Below are positions 9,977 to 19,264 of a stretch of DNA of 64,000 nt, piece after piece. Below the pieces are notes generated by a model that ran no database searches, had not been told where the DNA came from, and was given only the letters and a program-made list of their open reading frames with translations. Both the position numbers and the translations under genes were made by a program. How positions within the stretch are numbered: position 1 is the stretch's first letter; each line of letters begins with the position of its first letter. Location of the stretch: contig JACVJC010000001.1 in assembly GCA_015711795.1 (NCBI GenBank), forward strand, positions 60,787 to 124,786, given 5' to 3'. Source of the DNA: Candidatus Geothermocultor quzhuomuensis (GTDB lineage Bacteria; Actinomycetota; Aquicultoria; Geothermocultorales; Geothermocultoraceae).

Positions 9977-12900
9977 ATGTCAAAAAAATTTGTTCATCTT
10001 CATACTCACTCAGAGTATTCACTTTTAGATGGGGCAGCTAGAATCAAAGATTTAATCTATAAAGCTAAAGAGTTTGAAATGCCTGCTTTAGCCTTAACTG
10101 ACCACGGAGTAATGTATGGGGTTATTGATTTTTATGAACAAGCTTTAAGAGAAGGAATTAAACCAATTATCGGGTGTGAATTTTATCTTGCCCCGAGAAG
10201 TCGCTTTGAAAAGACTTACCAAAAAGATGAGTCACCTTTTCATCTTGTCCTTTTAGCTGAGAATAATGAAGGCTATAAAAATCTTATGCGTTTAGTAACT
10301 CAAAGTTTTTTTGAAGGTTATTATTATAAACCTCGAATTGACAAGGAACTTTTAAAAGATAATACTAAGGGAATCATAGCTTTAAGTGCATGTTTAGCTG
10401 GAGAAATTCCTAAAGCCATTTTAGAGGGGAATTTGAAGAAAGCAAAAGAGGTTGCTTTTGAATATAGGGAAATCTTTGGAAAAGACCATTTTTTTCTAGA
10501 AGTTCAAGACCATAATCTTGATGAACAAATCACTATTAATAAAGGATTAATTTCCATTTCCAAAGAGACAGGTATCCCTTTAGTTGCCACTAATGACATT
10601 CATTACATTAATAGCTTTGATAAGGATGCTCACGAAGTTCTTCTTTGCATTCAAACAAGCTCAACTTTAAATGATAAAGACCGCCTTGTTTTTAAAAGTG
10701 GAGAATTCTATATGAAATCCCCAGAAGAAATGCTAGAGATTTTTTCAGAACTCCCTGAATCTTTAAACAATACTTTAGCCATCGCTGAAAGGTGCAATCT
10801 AAAAATAAACTTAGACCAAATTTACCTTCCAGATTATAAAGTTCCAGAAGGCTATGAACTTTCATCCTATCTTGAGAGTTTATGTTTTCAAGGAGCTAAG
10901 GAGAGATATGGAGAAGTGACTAAAGAGGTGGAAAAAAGACTTAAATATGAATTAGATGTCATTAAGAAAATGGGTTTTTCTGGCTACTTTTTAATTATCT
11001 GGGATGTTGTAAAAGCGGCAAAGGAAATGGGCATTAGAGTCGGGCCGGGAAGAGGTTCAGCAGCTGGGAGCATCGTTTCTTATGTTTTAGGAATTACTGA
11101 TATTGACCCACTTCGCCATGGATTATTATTTGAAAGATTTTTAAATCCTGAAAGAAGAACTTTGCCCGATATTGATATAGATTTCAGTGAAGACAGAAGG
11201 GATGAAGTTATTAATTATGTTAGGAAAAAGTATGGAAAAGAAAGGGTAGCTCAAATTATTACCTTTTCTACAATGAAGGCTCGAGCAGCTACTCGAGATG
11301 CTGGAAGAGTTCTTGGTTATCCATACAGTCGTGTTGATAAAATTGCTAAGCTAATTTTAAAAGATTCAATTGAAGCTTCAATCCAAGAAATACCCGAATT
11401 AAGAGAGATTTACCAAACTGAGCCCGATGCTCAAAGAATATTAGACACTGCAAAGACCTTAGAAGGGTTAGTTCGACAGGATTCAATTCACGCAGCTGGC
11501 GTTGTTATTTCCCAAGATAAACTGACCAACTTTGTTCCTCTACAAAGAAAAGGCGAAGGTGAAATAGTTACTCAATATGAAATGCATTCAATAGGGAAAA
11601 TTGGTCTCTTAAAGATGGATTTTTTAGGCTTGAGGACTTTAACCGTCATTGATAATGCTTTAAAGTTAATTGAGAAGTTGCATGGGGTAAAGCTTGACCT
11701 CAATAATCTTCTTCTTGATGACAAAAAAGTTTTTGAGATGATACAAAAAGGAGAAACAGTAGGCATTTTTCAATTAGAAAAATTGGGAATGAGAGCCCTT
11801 CTTAAAGAGCTTAAGCCAACAAGCTTTGAAGATATTGTAGCTGCTAATGCCTTAAATCGGCCTGGCCCTTTAAAAAGTGGAATGGTTCAAGACTTCATTG
11901 ACCGCAAGCACGGGCGAAAAAGAGTTACTTACCCCCACCCATTGTTAGAGGAAATTCTTAAAGAGACATACGGGACGATTGTCTACCAAGAACAAGTTAT
12001 GGGTATTGCTAATAAGCTAGCAAACTTTTCACTAGCTGAAGCTGATATTTTGCGTAAAGCAATCAGTAAAAAAGAGAAAGATGTCTGGAAAGAACAAAAA
12101 GAAAAATTCATTAAAGGAGCAATTAAGAATGGAATTGATGCAAAAACAGCTGAATTTATTCTTGATATGGTTGCTCCCTTTATTGAGTATGCCTTTAATA
12201 AAAGTCACAGCGCAGCATACGCTTTGTTAGCATACCAAACAGCTTATTTAAAGGCCCATTACCCTTTAGAATTTATGACTTCGCTATTAACCAGCGTTAA
12301 AGAGGACAAGGATAGAATTGCCTTATATGTAATGGAGGCTAAAAGATTAGGGATAGAGATTTTTCCGCCTGACATTAATAAGAGTTTTAAAGATTTTACT
12401 ATTGAAAGAAATGGCATTCGCTTTGGCCTTTCTGCTATTCGGAATGTAGGTGATAGCGTAATTGATGAAATTATTAAAGTGAGAGACCACAATTTTAATT
12501 CAATTTTTGACTTTTGTGAAAGAGTTGATGTTGGAATAGTTAACAAAAGAGCAATTGAAAGCTTAATTAAAGCAGGTGCTTTTGATTCACTTGGAACGAG
12601 GAAATTTCTCTTAAATGTTTATGAAGAAGCAATAGAAAATGGTTTGAGGAAAAAGAGAGACCTTGAAAAAGGGCAATTTTCCTTATTTGACCTTTCAGAT
12701 GAAGAGACTTTCAAAATTAAAGAAACTGTTTTTTCTCCAGAAAAGGAAGAGTTCCCCAAAGAAACTCTTTTAGCAATGGAGAAAGAAATGCTTGGAGTAT
12801 ATCTAAGTGACCATCCTTTAGCTGGGCTAGAAGACCTTTTGAGAGACAACTCAACTGTTCCTACCAGCGAAGTAGCTGATAAGCTGGATGGTAGCATCAT

Positions 12901-13441
12901 TAAGGTAGGAGGAATAATAACCAAAATCAAAAGATCCTTTACTAAAAAGGGTGAGTTAATGGTTACTCTTACCCTTGATGACCTGGAGGGTTCTATTGAA
13001 ATTATTGTTTTTCCAGCTCTTTTAGAGAAATATAAGGAGCTAGTAACTGAAGACCGAATTGTTTTTATTAAAGGTCGAGTTGATATTAGAGAAGAAGGAG
13101 AGAAAATTCAAAGCGATAAAGTCAAGCTAATTGCCCTGGAGATTGAGCCATTGGAAGAAATTACAGGAAATAAAAAAACAAGAAAAGCCAAAAGAGTTAC
13201 TTCTCTTCACCTTTCCTTGGATTATTCCAAGATGACACTGGGGGTAAAAGAAGAGCTTAAGAGGATTTTATCTTCTTTCCCCGGTGACAATCTAGTCTAT
13301 CTCCACTTAAAAGAAAATAATAAGGAAACCCTTTTCAAGCTGGGGAAAAATTATCGAGTCAAAATTGTTAATGGACTTATAGGAGAGCTTAAATCTTTCT
13401 TAGGTGAATCTGCTGTCCGTGTAAAGATTAAGGAAAATTAA
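9977..13441 (+). CDS. dnaE: DNA polymerase III alpha subunit
   Basis: Replicative polymerase, 1154 residues, typical of DnaE1. An N-terminal PHP domain (HLHTHSEYSLLDGA, TDHGVMYG, ATNDIHYI) covers about residues 1-210. The C-family polymerase core follows, with GPGRGSAAGS and the catalytic aspartates in PDIDIDF. Next come the fingers region (NALNRPGPL, FNKSHSAAYALLAYQ), a helix-hairpin-helix region and an OB fold near residue 980. PHP metal-site histidines are retained, so intrinsic proofreading is possible. GAGAGG precedes the ATG. The preceding 140-bp gap is very AT-rich and presumably carries the promoter. Confident. Confidence 0.97.
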   Translation: MSKKFVHLHTHSEYSLLDGAARIKDLIYKAKEFEMPALALTDHGVMYGVIDFYEQALREGIKPIIGCEFYLAPRSRFEKTYQKDESPFHLVLLAENNEGYKNLMRLVTQSFFEGYYYKPRIDKELLKDNTKGIIALSACLAGEIPKAILEGNLKKAKEVAFEYREIFGKDHFFLEVQDHNLDEQITINKGLISISKETGIPLVATNDIHYINSFDKDAHEVLLCIQTSSTLNDKDRLVFKSGEFYMKSPEEMLEIFSELPESLNNTLAIAERCNLKINLDQIYLPDYKVPEGYELSSYLESLCFQGAKERYGEVTKEVEKRLKYELDVIKKMGFSGYFLIIWDVVKAAKEMGIRVGPGRGSAAGSIVSYVLGITDIDPLRHGLLFERFLNPERRTLPDIDIDFSEDRRDEVINYVRKKYGKERVAQIITFSTMKARAATRDAGRVLGYPYSRVDKIAKLILKDSIEASIQEIPELREIYQTEPDAQRILDTAKTLEGLVRQDSIHAAGVVISQDKLTNFVPLQRKGEGEIVTQYEMHSIGKIGLLKMDFLGLRTLTVIDNALKLIEKLHGVKLDLNNLLLDDKKVFEMIQKGETVGIFQLEKLGMRALLKELKPTSFEDIVAANALNRPGPLKSGMVQDFIDRKHGRKRVTYPHPLLEEILKETYGTIVYQEQVMGIANKLANFSLAEADILRKAISKKEKDVWKEQKEKFIKGAIKNGIDAKTAEFILDMVAPFIEYAFNKSHSAAYALLAYQTAYLKAHYPLEFMTSLLTSVKEDKDRIALYVMEAKRLGIEIFPPDINKSFKDFTIERNGIRFGLSAIRNVGDSVIDEIIKVRDHNFNSIFDFCERVDVGIVNKRAIESLIKAGAFDSLGTRKFLLNVYEEAIENGLRKKRDLEKGQFSLFDLSDEETFKIKETVFSPEKEEFPKETLLAMEKEMLGVYLSDHPLAGLEDLLRDNSTVPTSEVADKLDGSIIKVGGIITKIKRSFTKKGELMVTLTLDDLEGSIEIIVFPALLEKYKELVTEDRIVFIKGRVDIREEGEKIQSDKVKLIALEIEPLEEITGNKKTRKAKRVTSLHLSLDYSKMTLGVKEELKRILSSFPGDNLVYLHLKENNKETLFKLGKNYRVKIVNGLIGELKSFLGESAVRVKIKEN

Positions 13442-13463
13442 CAATTTTTCTTTTCTTACTCCT

Positions 13464-13491
13464 TTGTTTTTAAATAAAAATCTTCTATACT
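13464..13491 (+). promoter_or_regulatory. Candidate sigma-70-type promoter for the his operon
   Basis: TTGTTT (13464-13469), a 16-bp spacer and TATACT (13486-13491) lie 35 bp upstream of the hisD GTG, in the gap after dnaE. The same TATACT -10 is used in the candidate dapB promoter. Matched by eye only. Confidence 0.4.
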
Positions 13492-13526
13492 TAATTAAAC
13501 TTTAGTATTTCAGGAGTTTAAAGACA

Positions 13527-14825
13527 GTGCTCAAAAAAGTTAAATTAAAACTAGGCTTTAGTGAAAGTGAAGTGATAAAAGAATTACCCCAAAGGGGTTT
13601 AACTAATCCCAAGATTTTAGAAGAAGTTAATAAAATTATTGAATCAGTCAAAGAAAAAGGAGATGAAGCTTTATTTAAATACACCTTAAAACTTGATGGA
13701 GTTGATTTAAGAAAAACTGGCCTTAAGGTGAAAGATAGTGAAATTTCTCAAGCCTATAAACTAGTTTCTCGTGACTTTCTAAAGGCACTCGCGGTGGCGA
13801 GAAATCGAATTTATGCTTTCCATTCTCGACAGATTGAAAATTCTTGGTTTCAATTTAATGAAAATAATTTTCTTGGCCAGATTGTTTCTCCTCTCGAGCG
13901 CGTAGGAATTTATGTGCCTGGGGGGAGGACAGTTTATCCCTCATCAGTTTTAATGAATGCTATTCCAGCAATTATAGCTGGGGTCAATCAAATTGCTATG
14001 TGTACTCCTCCTGATAAAAAAGGTCACATTAATCCCCACCTCTTAGTTGCAGCAGCAGAAGTTGGTATTTGCGAAATTTACAAAATTGGTGGTGCTCAAG
14101 CAATCGCTGCTTTAGCCTTTGGTACTGCTTCCATCCCTAAAGTAGACAAGATAACCGGTCCAGGAAATATTTACGTTACCTTAGCTAAAAAGCTAGTTAC
14201 TGGTAATGTTGGTATCGATATGTTGGCAGGGCCAAGTGAAATAGCTATTGTTGCAGATGAAACTGCTCATCCAGATTTCATTGCCGCTGATCTTTTATCT
14301 CAAGCCGAACACGATATTGAAGCAATGGCAATTTTAATTTTTTATCAAGATACAATTGGAGAGAAGGTCTTAAGGGCAATTGATAAACAACTTAAAAAAA
14401 TTAAAACTCATAAAATTGCTGAAGAGTCTCTAAAGAAAAATGCTCGTTTCTTTGAGGTCGATTCACTTGAAGAAGCAATGCGCTTAGTCAACATCATTGC
14501 CCCTGAGCATCTTGAATTACTTATCAAAAACCCCTTTCTTTATTTGTCAAAGGTTAAAAGGGCTGGTGCGATTTTTATTGGAAATTATACCCCTGAAGTA
14601 ATTGGTGATTATCTTGCTGGACCAAATCATATCTTGCCAACCAATGGAACGGCTCGCTTTGCTTCACCTCTAAATGTTTCAGACTTTCTTAAAAAAACTA
14701 GTATCCTCTTTTTTGAAGAGGATGGGATAAAAAAGCTAGTTCCATACATTAAAGTTTTAGCTGAAGTTGAAGGTTTAGATGCCCATGCACGTTCAGCCGA
14801 AATTCGAGTAAGGAGAAAAAAATAA
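13527..14825 (+). CDS. hisD: Histidinol dehydrogenase
   Basis: Zinc-dependent, NAD-linked enzyme that oxidises L-histidinol to histidine in two steps. The full 432-residue length and motifs are present: GRTVYPSSVLMNAIPA, GPGNIYVTLAKKLV, the metal and catalytic region DMLAGPSEIAIVADE, SQAEHD and APEHLEL. The start is GTG with CAGGAG about ten bases upstream. It heads a seven-gene his operon that lacks hisG and hisC, which must lie elsewhere. Confidence 0.96.
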   Translation: MLKKVKLKLGFSESEVIKELPQRGLTNPKILEEVNKIIESVKEKGDEALFKYTLKLDGVDLRKTGLKVKDSEISQAYKLVSRDFLKALAVARNRIYAFHSRQIENSWFQFNENNFLGQIVSPLERVGIYVPGGRTVYPSSVLMNAIPAIIAGVNQIAMCTPPDKKGHINPHLLVAAAEVGICEIYKIGGAQAIAALAFGTASIPKVDKITGPGNIYVTLAKKLVTGNVGIDMLAGPSEIAIVADETAHPDFIAADLLSQAEHDIEAMAILIFYQDTIGEKVLRAIDKQLKKIKTHKIAEESLKKNARFFEVDSLEEAMRLVNIIAPEHLELLIKNPFLYLSKVKRAGAIFIGNYTPEVIGDYLAGPNHILPTNGTARFASPLNVSDFLKKTSILFFEEDGIKKLVPYIKVLAEVEGLDAHARSAEIRVRRKK

Positions 14826-14863
14826 AAATTTTATTGAAAATTTAAATGAGGTAACAAAAAAAG

Positions 14864-15841
14864 TTGAGTCATCAAAAGATAGGTCAAGCTTGGTTGAAAA
14901 GAGAAGACTATTACCAAATTAAAGATATTGATACCTTAATTCTTGATATTGATGGAATTATTCTCGATGTTTACTCCTCTTTTCGTAAGGTCATTTCTCA
15001 AACAGTTCAATATTTCTTTAAGAATCACATAAAACTTGAAGGAAAAGTTACTTTGCTTTCTCCTGCTGAAACTCAACTTTTTAAACTTGCTGGTGGGTTT
15101 AATAATGACTGGGAACTTACTGAAGCTGCTATTTTATTTTTCTTAAGCAAGATGGTTTCCCTTTCAATTAAAAATCTAGATGAACTAAAAAGGATAGAAC
15201 CTTTAGCTTACTTTACAGAAAAAGTTAAATTTTATGGTGGTGGTTTAAAAGGAGCCAAAAAGGCAATTTTCGAAAAATTAAAAGTTGAAGAAAGAGAAAA
15301 AGTTAAAAAGGAATGGAAAAGAAAGTTAATCAGACAAGTTTTCCAAGAAATTTATGGTGGAATTGATTGGTGTGAAAAGCTATACGGCTTTAAACCAAAA
15401 AAAATCTTTAAAAAAGGTTTAGTTAATAAAGAAAGGGTCATTATTGATTTAAAAATGATTAAAAAATTTCCTAAATTAGGCATTTTAACTGGAAGAACCC
15501 GAGAAGAAACTGAATTAGCTCTTAAAAAAGCCAATCTTGAAAAATTAATTCCCTTTGACTTTATCCTATATGATGATGGAAAATATAAAAAGCCCAATCC
15601 TCTTACTCTTGAAAAGTTAGGAAGTCTTCTTGGAACTAAAAAGGGACTTTACTTGGGAGACGCTTATGATGACTGGTTAACTGTAAAAAACTTCTCCCAA
15701 AAAGAACAGAAATTTTCTTTCTTTTCGGGCATAGTTTTTCGTAGCTTAAAAGAATTTAAAATTTATAGGGCTGAGGGAGTAACTATTTTAGCTCGCTCTC
15801 CAAATGATATTCTTAAAGCAGTCGTTTCTTTAAAGGAGTAG
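14864..15841 (+). CDS. HAD superfamily hydrolase in the his operon, candidate histidinol-phosphatase
   Basis: A 325-residue HAD-superfamily protein with all four motifs: the nucleophile and acid aspartates at about residues 28 and 30 (ILDIDGIILD), the Thr in ILTGRT, a Lys in YKKPNP and LGDAYDDW. An extended helical cap lies between motifs I and II, as in subfamily IA, and resembles the TIGR01548 group. The TTG start has GAGG 12 bases upstream. It sits between hisD and hisB, the place hisC often occupies, and no other histidinol-phosphatase (HisN, PHP-type HisK or HisB-N) is seen in the operon. I infer that it may dephosphorylate histidinol phosphate; this is not shown by the sequence itself. 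Confidence 0.75.
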   Translation: MSHQKIGQAWLKREDYYQIKDIDTLILDIDGIILDVYSSFRKVISQTVQYFFKNHIKLEGKVTLLSPAETQLFKLAGGFNNDWELTEAAILFFLSKMVSLSIKNLDELKRIEPLAYFTEKVKFYGGGLKGAKKAIFEKLKVEEREKVKKEWKRKLIRQVFQEIYGGIDWCEKLYGFKPKKIFKKGLVNKERVIIDLKMIKKFPKLGILTGRTREETELALKKANLEKLIPFDFILYDDGKYKKPNPLTLEKLGSLLGTKKGLYLGDAYDDWLTVKNFSQKEQKFSFFSGIVFRSLKEFKIYRAEGVTILARSPNDILKAVVSLKE

Positions 15842-15845
15842 TCCA

Positions 15846-16433
15846 TTGAGAAGTTCTAAGATTGAAAGAAAAACAAAGGAAACTCAAATTTATGTCTCTT
15901 TAAACTTAGATGGTTGCGGAGAGAGCAAAATAAAAACAGGTTTGCCTTTCCTTAACCACATGTTAGAGATCTTAGCTAAACATAGTTCTTTTGATTTAAA
16001 AATAGAAGCTAAAGGTGACCTTGAAGTCGATTCTCATCATACCATTGAAGATATTGGAATTTGCTTGGGGCAAGCTTTAAGAAAGGCTTTAGGTAATAAA
16101 GAAGGAATACAAAGGTTTGGCTACTCGATTGTTCCAATGGATGAAGCACTAGCTTTAGTTGCAGTAGACATCAGTGGTCGCCCCCACCTATCTTATGAAG
16201 TTAAATTACCCCAAGAAGTGGTGGGAAGTTTTGAAACTACTCTCCTTGTTGAGTTTCTTCATTCCTTTGTTAATCACTCGGGAGCAACTCTCCATATCCG
16301 ACTTCTAGCTGGTATTAATACGCACCATATGATAGAATCCATTTTTAAAGGTTTAGCTAAAGCTCTTGAGATGGCAGTTCAAAAAAGGGGAAACCAAAAC
16401 AAGATTCCTTCAACCAAAGGACTTATTGAGTAA
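15846..16433 (+). CDS. hisB: Imidazoleglycerol-phosphate dehydratase
   Basis: Manganese-dependent dehydratase of histidine synthesis. It is monofunctional (195 residues), without the phosphatase domain fused in enterobacteria. Metal-binding histidine clusters are LNHMLEILAKH, DSHHTIED, LHSFVNHSG and NTHHMIES. The start is TTG with AAAGGAG spaced five bases upstream, four bases after the HAD gene stop. This is consistent with a separate phosphatase being supplied by the upstream HAD protein. Confidence 0.96.
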   Translation: MRSSKIERKTKETQIYVSLNLDGCGESKIKTGLPFLNHMLEILAKHSSFDLKIEAKGDLEVDSHHTIEDIGICLGQALRKALGNKEGIQRFGYSIVPMDEALALVAVDISGRPHLSYEVKLPQEVVGSFETTLLVEFLHSFVNHSGATLHIRLLAGINTHHMIESIFKGLAKALEMAVQKRGNQNKIPSTKGLIE

Positions 16434-16451
16434 AACAAAGAGAGATTAAAA

Positions 16452-17057
16452 ATGATTGCTATTATTGACTACGGGATGGGGAACTTAAGAAGTGTTGAGA
16501 AAGGCTTAGAAAAGGTGGGAGTTCAAGTTAAAGTCACCTCTGAGCCTGAAATAATTAGCAAGGCGAGAGGAATTGTCCTTCCAGGAGTAGGTGCTTTTGC
16601 TAAATGTTTGAATAACCTTAAAAAAAGGGGCTTAATCTCTTTATTAAAAAATTTAATTTTTTCCAATAAGCCTTTTTTGGGAATTTGCTTAGGCTTTCAG
16701 CTTTTGTTTGAAGAAAGTGAAGAAAATGGTTTGACTAAAGGGCTAGGAATAATTAAAGGGAAGGTTGTTAGACTTCCTTCTTTTGTTAAAGTTCCTCATA
16801 TGGGTTGGAATCAAATAAAAGTAATTAAAAAAATTCCAATTTTTACCGATATACCTAATAGTTCTTTTTTTTATTTTGCCCATTCTTATTATGGAAAGAC
16901 TCAATCTGATAAAGTTGTTGCTGCAAAAACTCAATATGGGATTGAATTTCCTTCAAGTGTCTGTCAAGATAATCTTATAGGTGTTCAATTTCACCCTGAA
17001 AAAAGTAGTTATTTTGGTTTAAAATTGCTGGAAAATTTTGGGAGGATGTGTCGATGA
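16452..17057 (+). CDS. hisH: Imidazole glycerol phosphate synthase, glutaminase subunit
   Basis: Class I glutamine amidotransferase that delivers ammonia to HisF. Seen are the N-terminal DYGMGN, the oxyanion strand LPGVGAF, the nucleophile Cys in GICLGFQ and the catalytic His and Glu in FHPEKS. At 201 residues the length is normal. Its stop overlaps the hisA start as ATGA (17054-17057), a coupling arrangement. The downstream order hisA-hisF is conserved in actinobacteria. Confidence 0.96.
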   Translation: MIAIIDYGMGNLRSVEKGLEKVGVQVKVTSEPEIISKARGIVLPGVGAFAKCLNNLKKRGLISLLKNLIFSNKPFLGICLGFQLLFEESEENGLTKGLGIIKGKVVRLPSFVKVPHMGWNQIKVIKKIPIFTDIPNSSFFYFAHSYYGKTQSDKVVAAKTQYGIEFPSSVCQDNLIGVQFHPEKSSYFGLKLLENFGRMCR

Positions 17058-17776
17058 TTATATTACCCGCTATTGATTTAATGGAAGGGAAATGCGTTCG
17101 TCTTTACCAAGGCAGATTGGAATCGGTTAAAATTTATTATGAAAACCCTGAAGATGCCGCTAGAAAGTGGGAAAGCGAAGGAGCTCAATATCTCCATGTT
17201 GTTGATTTAAATGGAGCAGTTGCTGGAAAACCACAAAATCTAGAAACAGTTGAGAAGATTGTTAAAACTGTTAAAATCCCAATTCAATTTGGTGGTGGAA
17301 TAAGAGATATATCAACACTGGAAAAAGTATTAGATTTAGGGGTAGAGAGAATAGTTTTAGGAACTACTATAATTACTTCTCCGGAATTCGTAGCAGAAGC
17401 TTGCTATAACTTTGGTTCAAAAATTGTTGCAGCTGTTGACGCCAGTGGAGGTCGAGTCCATATTAGTGGATGGCGAGATGGCACTGATTATTCTGCCATT
17501 GAGATAATTAAAGAGTTAAAAATTCTTGGGGTCAAAAGACTTGTTTATACCGATATATTTACTGACGGAACCTTAAGAGGGGTTAATATTGATGCAATTA
17601 AACAAATACTCGAGAAAATAGATTTACCAGTAATTGTTTCAGGTGGAGTCTCAAGTCTTGATGATATAAAAAAGTTAAAAGCACTAGAACCAAGGGGAAT
17701 TGAAGGAATTATTATTGGGACAGCTCTTTATCAAGGTGCTATCAATTTAAAAGAGGCAATCGAGGCTGCAAAATAG
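17054..17776 (+). CDS. hisA: Phosphoribosylformimino-5-aminoimidazole carboxamide ribotide isomerase
   Basis: TIM-barrel isomerase of histidine synthesis. The N-terminal [15 protein letters not shown] and later [10 protein letters not shown] and [11 protein letters not shown] carry the two catalytic aspartates. A GTG at 17048 is only two bases from GGAGG (17041-17045), whereas the ATG at 17054 has an eight-base spacer and forms an ATGA overlap with hisH, so I use 17054. In some actinobacteria HisA also acts as PriA (TrpF); whether it does so here cannot be decided by eye. Confidence 0.95.
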   Translation: MIILPAIDLMEGKCVRLYQGRLESVKIYYENPEDAARKWESEGAQYLHVVDLNGAVAGKPQNLETVEKIVKTVKIPIQFGGGIRDISTLEKVLDLGVERIVLGTTIITSPEFVAEACYNFGSKIVAAVDASGGRVHISGWRDGTDYSAIEIIKELKILGVKRLVYTDIFTDGTLRGVNIDAIKQILEKIDLPVIVSGGVSSLDDIKKLKALEPRGIEGIIIGTALYQGAINLKEAIEAAK

Positions 17777-18534
17777 TGCTAGCTAAAAGAATAATCCCTT
17801 GTCTCGATGTTGATAAGGGAAGAGTTGTAAAGGGTGTTAAATTTGTTGAACTAAAAGATGCAGGTGACCCAGTAGGGCTAGCCTTTTTTTACGACCAAGA
17901 AGGTGCAGATGAAATTGTTTTTCTTGATATTACCGCTTCAGCTGAAAAGCGTGGCACAATGGTAGAGGTCGCATGGAAGACTGCAGAAAAAGTATTTATT
18001 CCTTACACAGTTGGTGGTGGAATTAGAACCATTCAGGATATAAGAAAATTATTGAAAGCTGGAGCAGACAAAATTTCTTTAAATACAGCTGCGGTTAAAA
18101 ATCCACTCTTGGTTAAAAAAGCAGCTCAAAGATTTGGGAGGCAAAGTATTGTTGTGGCAATTGATGCTAAAAAAAGAGGATTTCAAAAATGGGAAGTCTA
18201 TATCAATGGAGGAAGAACGCCAACAGGTATTGATGCAGTTGAATGGGCAAAAAAAGTTGAATCTCTTGGGGCTGGTGAGATTTTATTAACTAGCATGGAT
18301 AGAGATGGAACAAGAGATGGTTATGACATTCCTTTAACTCGAGCAGTAACAAAGGAAATTAATTTACCAGTAATTGCTTCAGGTGGAGCGGGGAAGTTAG
18401 AGCATTTTTTAGAAGTTATTATTGAGGCTGCTGCTGACGCTCTTTTAGCTGCTTCCCTTTTTCACTACGGAGAGCTTAAAATAAAAGATGTTAAAGATTA
18501 CTTAAAAAAAGAAAACATTCCAGTCAGAGATTAA
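17776..18534 (+). CDS. hisF: Imidazole glycerol phosphate synthase, cyclase subunit
   Basis: Pairs with HisH to make IGP and AICAR. The TIM barrel is closely related to His[15 protein letters not shown] with the first catalytic Asp, VVAIDAKK with the second, VGGGIRT, and [15 protein letters not shown]. The GTG start shares its G with the hisA stop (17774-17776). At 252 residues it has the usual length. Confidence 0.96.
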   Translation: MLAKRIIPCLDVDKGRVVKGVKFVELKDAGDPVGLAFFYDQEGADEIVFLDITASAEKRGTMVEVAWKTAEKVFIPYTVGGGIRTIQDIRKLLKAGADKISLNTAAVKNPLLVKKAAQRFGRQSIVVAIDAKKRGFQKWEVYINGGRTPTGIDAVEWAKKVESLGAGEILLTSMDRDGTRDGYDIPLTRAVTKEINLPVIASGGAGKLEHFLEVIIEAAADALLAASLFHYGELKIKDVKDYLKKENIPVRD

Positions 18535-18566
18535 TTTTAAGTAAATTATAAAGAAAGGAGTAAGAA

Positions 18567-19205
18567 ATGGAGAAGACTGATTTAAAGTTTGATAAAGAAG
18601 GGTTACTCCCAGCTATAATCCAAGACTTAACTACTGGTGAAGTCTTAATGTTAGCTTACATGAACGAAGAAGCCTTTAATAAGACAATTGAAACGGGAAG
18701 AACTTGGTTTTGGAGTCGAAGCCGCCAAGAACTTTGGTGCAAAGGAGAAAAGTCTGGAAACAAACAATTTGTTAAAGAAATTAGATATGACTGTGACAAT
18801 GACGCTCTTCTGGTTCTAGTTGAACAAATTGGTGTAGCTTGTCACACTGGCAATCGAACTTGTTTTTATCGAGCAATTGGTCCAAAACTGAAAAAAAAGT
18901 TTTACTCAACTATTGAAATTGGAAAAACTACTCTTTTAGAAGAGCTTTACCAAGTTATTTTGTCAAGAAAGATGAAAAAACCGGAAGGTTCTTATACTGC
19001 CTCTCTTTTCAAAGAAGGAACAAGCAAGATTTTAGATAAGGTATCCGAAGAAGCTCAGGAAGTTATTTCAGCTACTAAAGCAAATGATAAAGGAAAAATT
19101 ATTTCAGAAATCTCTGACCTTTTCTACCATTTATTAGTCTTATTAGTTCAATGTAACATTACCCTTGAGGACATCGAAACAGAACTTGCTAAAAGAAAAA
19201 GGTAA
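18567..19205 (+). CDS. hisIE: Bifunctional phosphoribosyl-AMP cyclohydrolase / phosphoribosyl-ATP pyrophosphatase
   Basis: A fusion of HisI (residues about 1-112; metal-binding YDCDNDALL and CHTGNRTCF) and HisE (about 120-212; SEEAQEV and [13 protein letters not shown]). Together they catalyse the second and third steps of histidine synthesis. The fused form is unlike mycobacteria, where hisE and hisI are separate genes. An AAAGGAG ribosome binding site precedes the ATG. It is the last gene of the his operon; a candidate pnp promoter begins at its stop. Confidence 0.96.
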   Translation: MEKTDLKFDKEGLLPAIIQDLTTGEVLMLAYMNEEAFNKTIETGRTWFWSRSRQELWCKGEKSGNKQFVKEIRYDCDNDALLVLVEQIGVACHTGNRTCFYRAIGPKLKKKFYSTIEIGKTTLLEELYQVILSRKMKKPEGSYTASLFKEGTSKILDKVSEEAQEVISATKANDKGKIISEISDLFYHLLVLLVQCNITLEDIETELAKRKR

Positions 19206-19234
19206 TTGCTAAGTTAACTAAGATAAGGTAAGAT
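19206..19234 (+). promoter_or_regulatory. Candidate promoter for pnp
   Basis: TTGCTA (19206-19211), a 17-bp spacer and TAAGAT (19229-19234) stand 31 bp before the pnp TTG, directly after the hisIE stop. The same TAAGAT -10 appears in front of lexA. By eye only. Confidence 0.4.
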
Positions 19235-19264
19235 TATATTGGCTAGCTGCTGGAGGAATTATAT

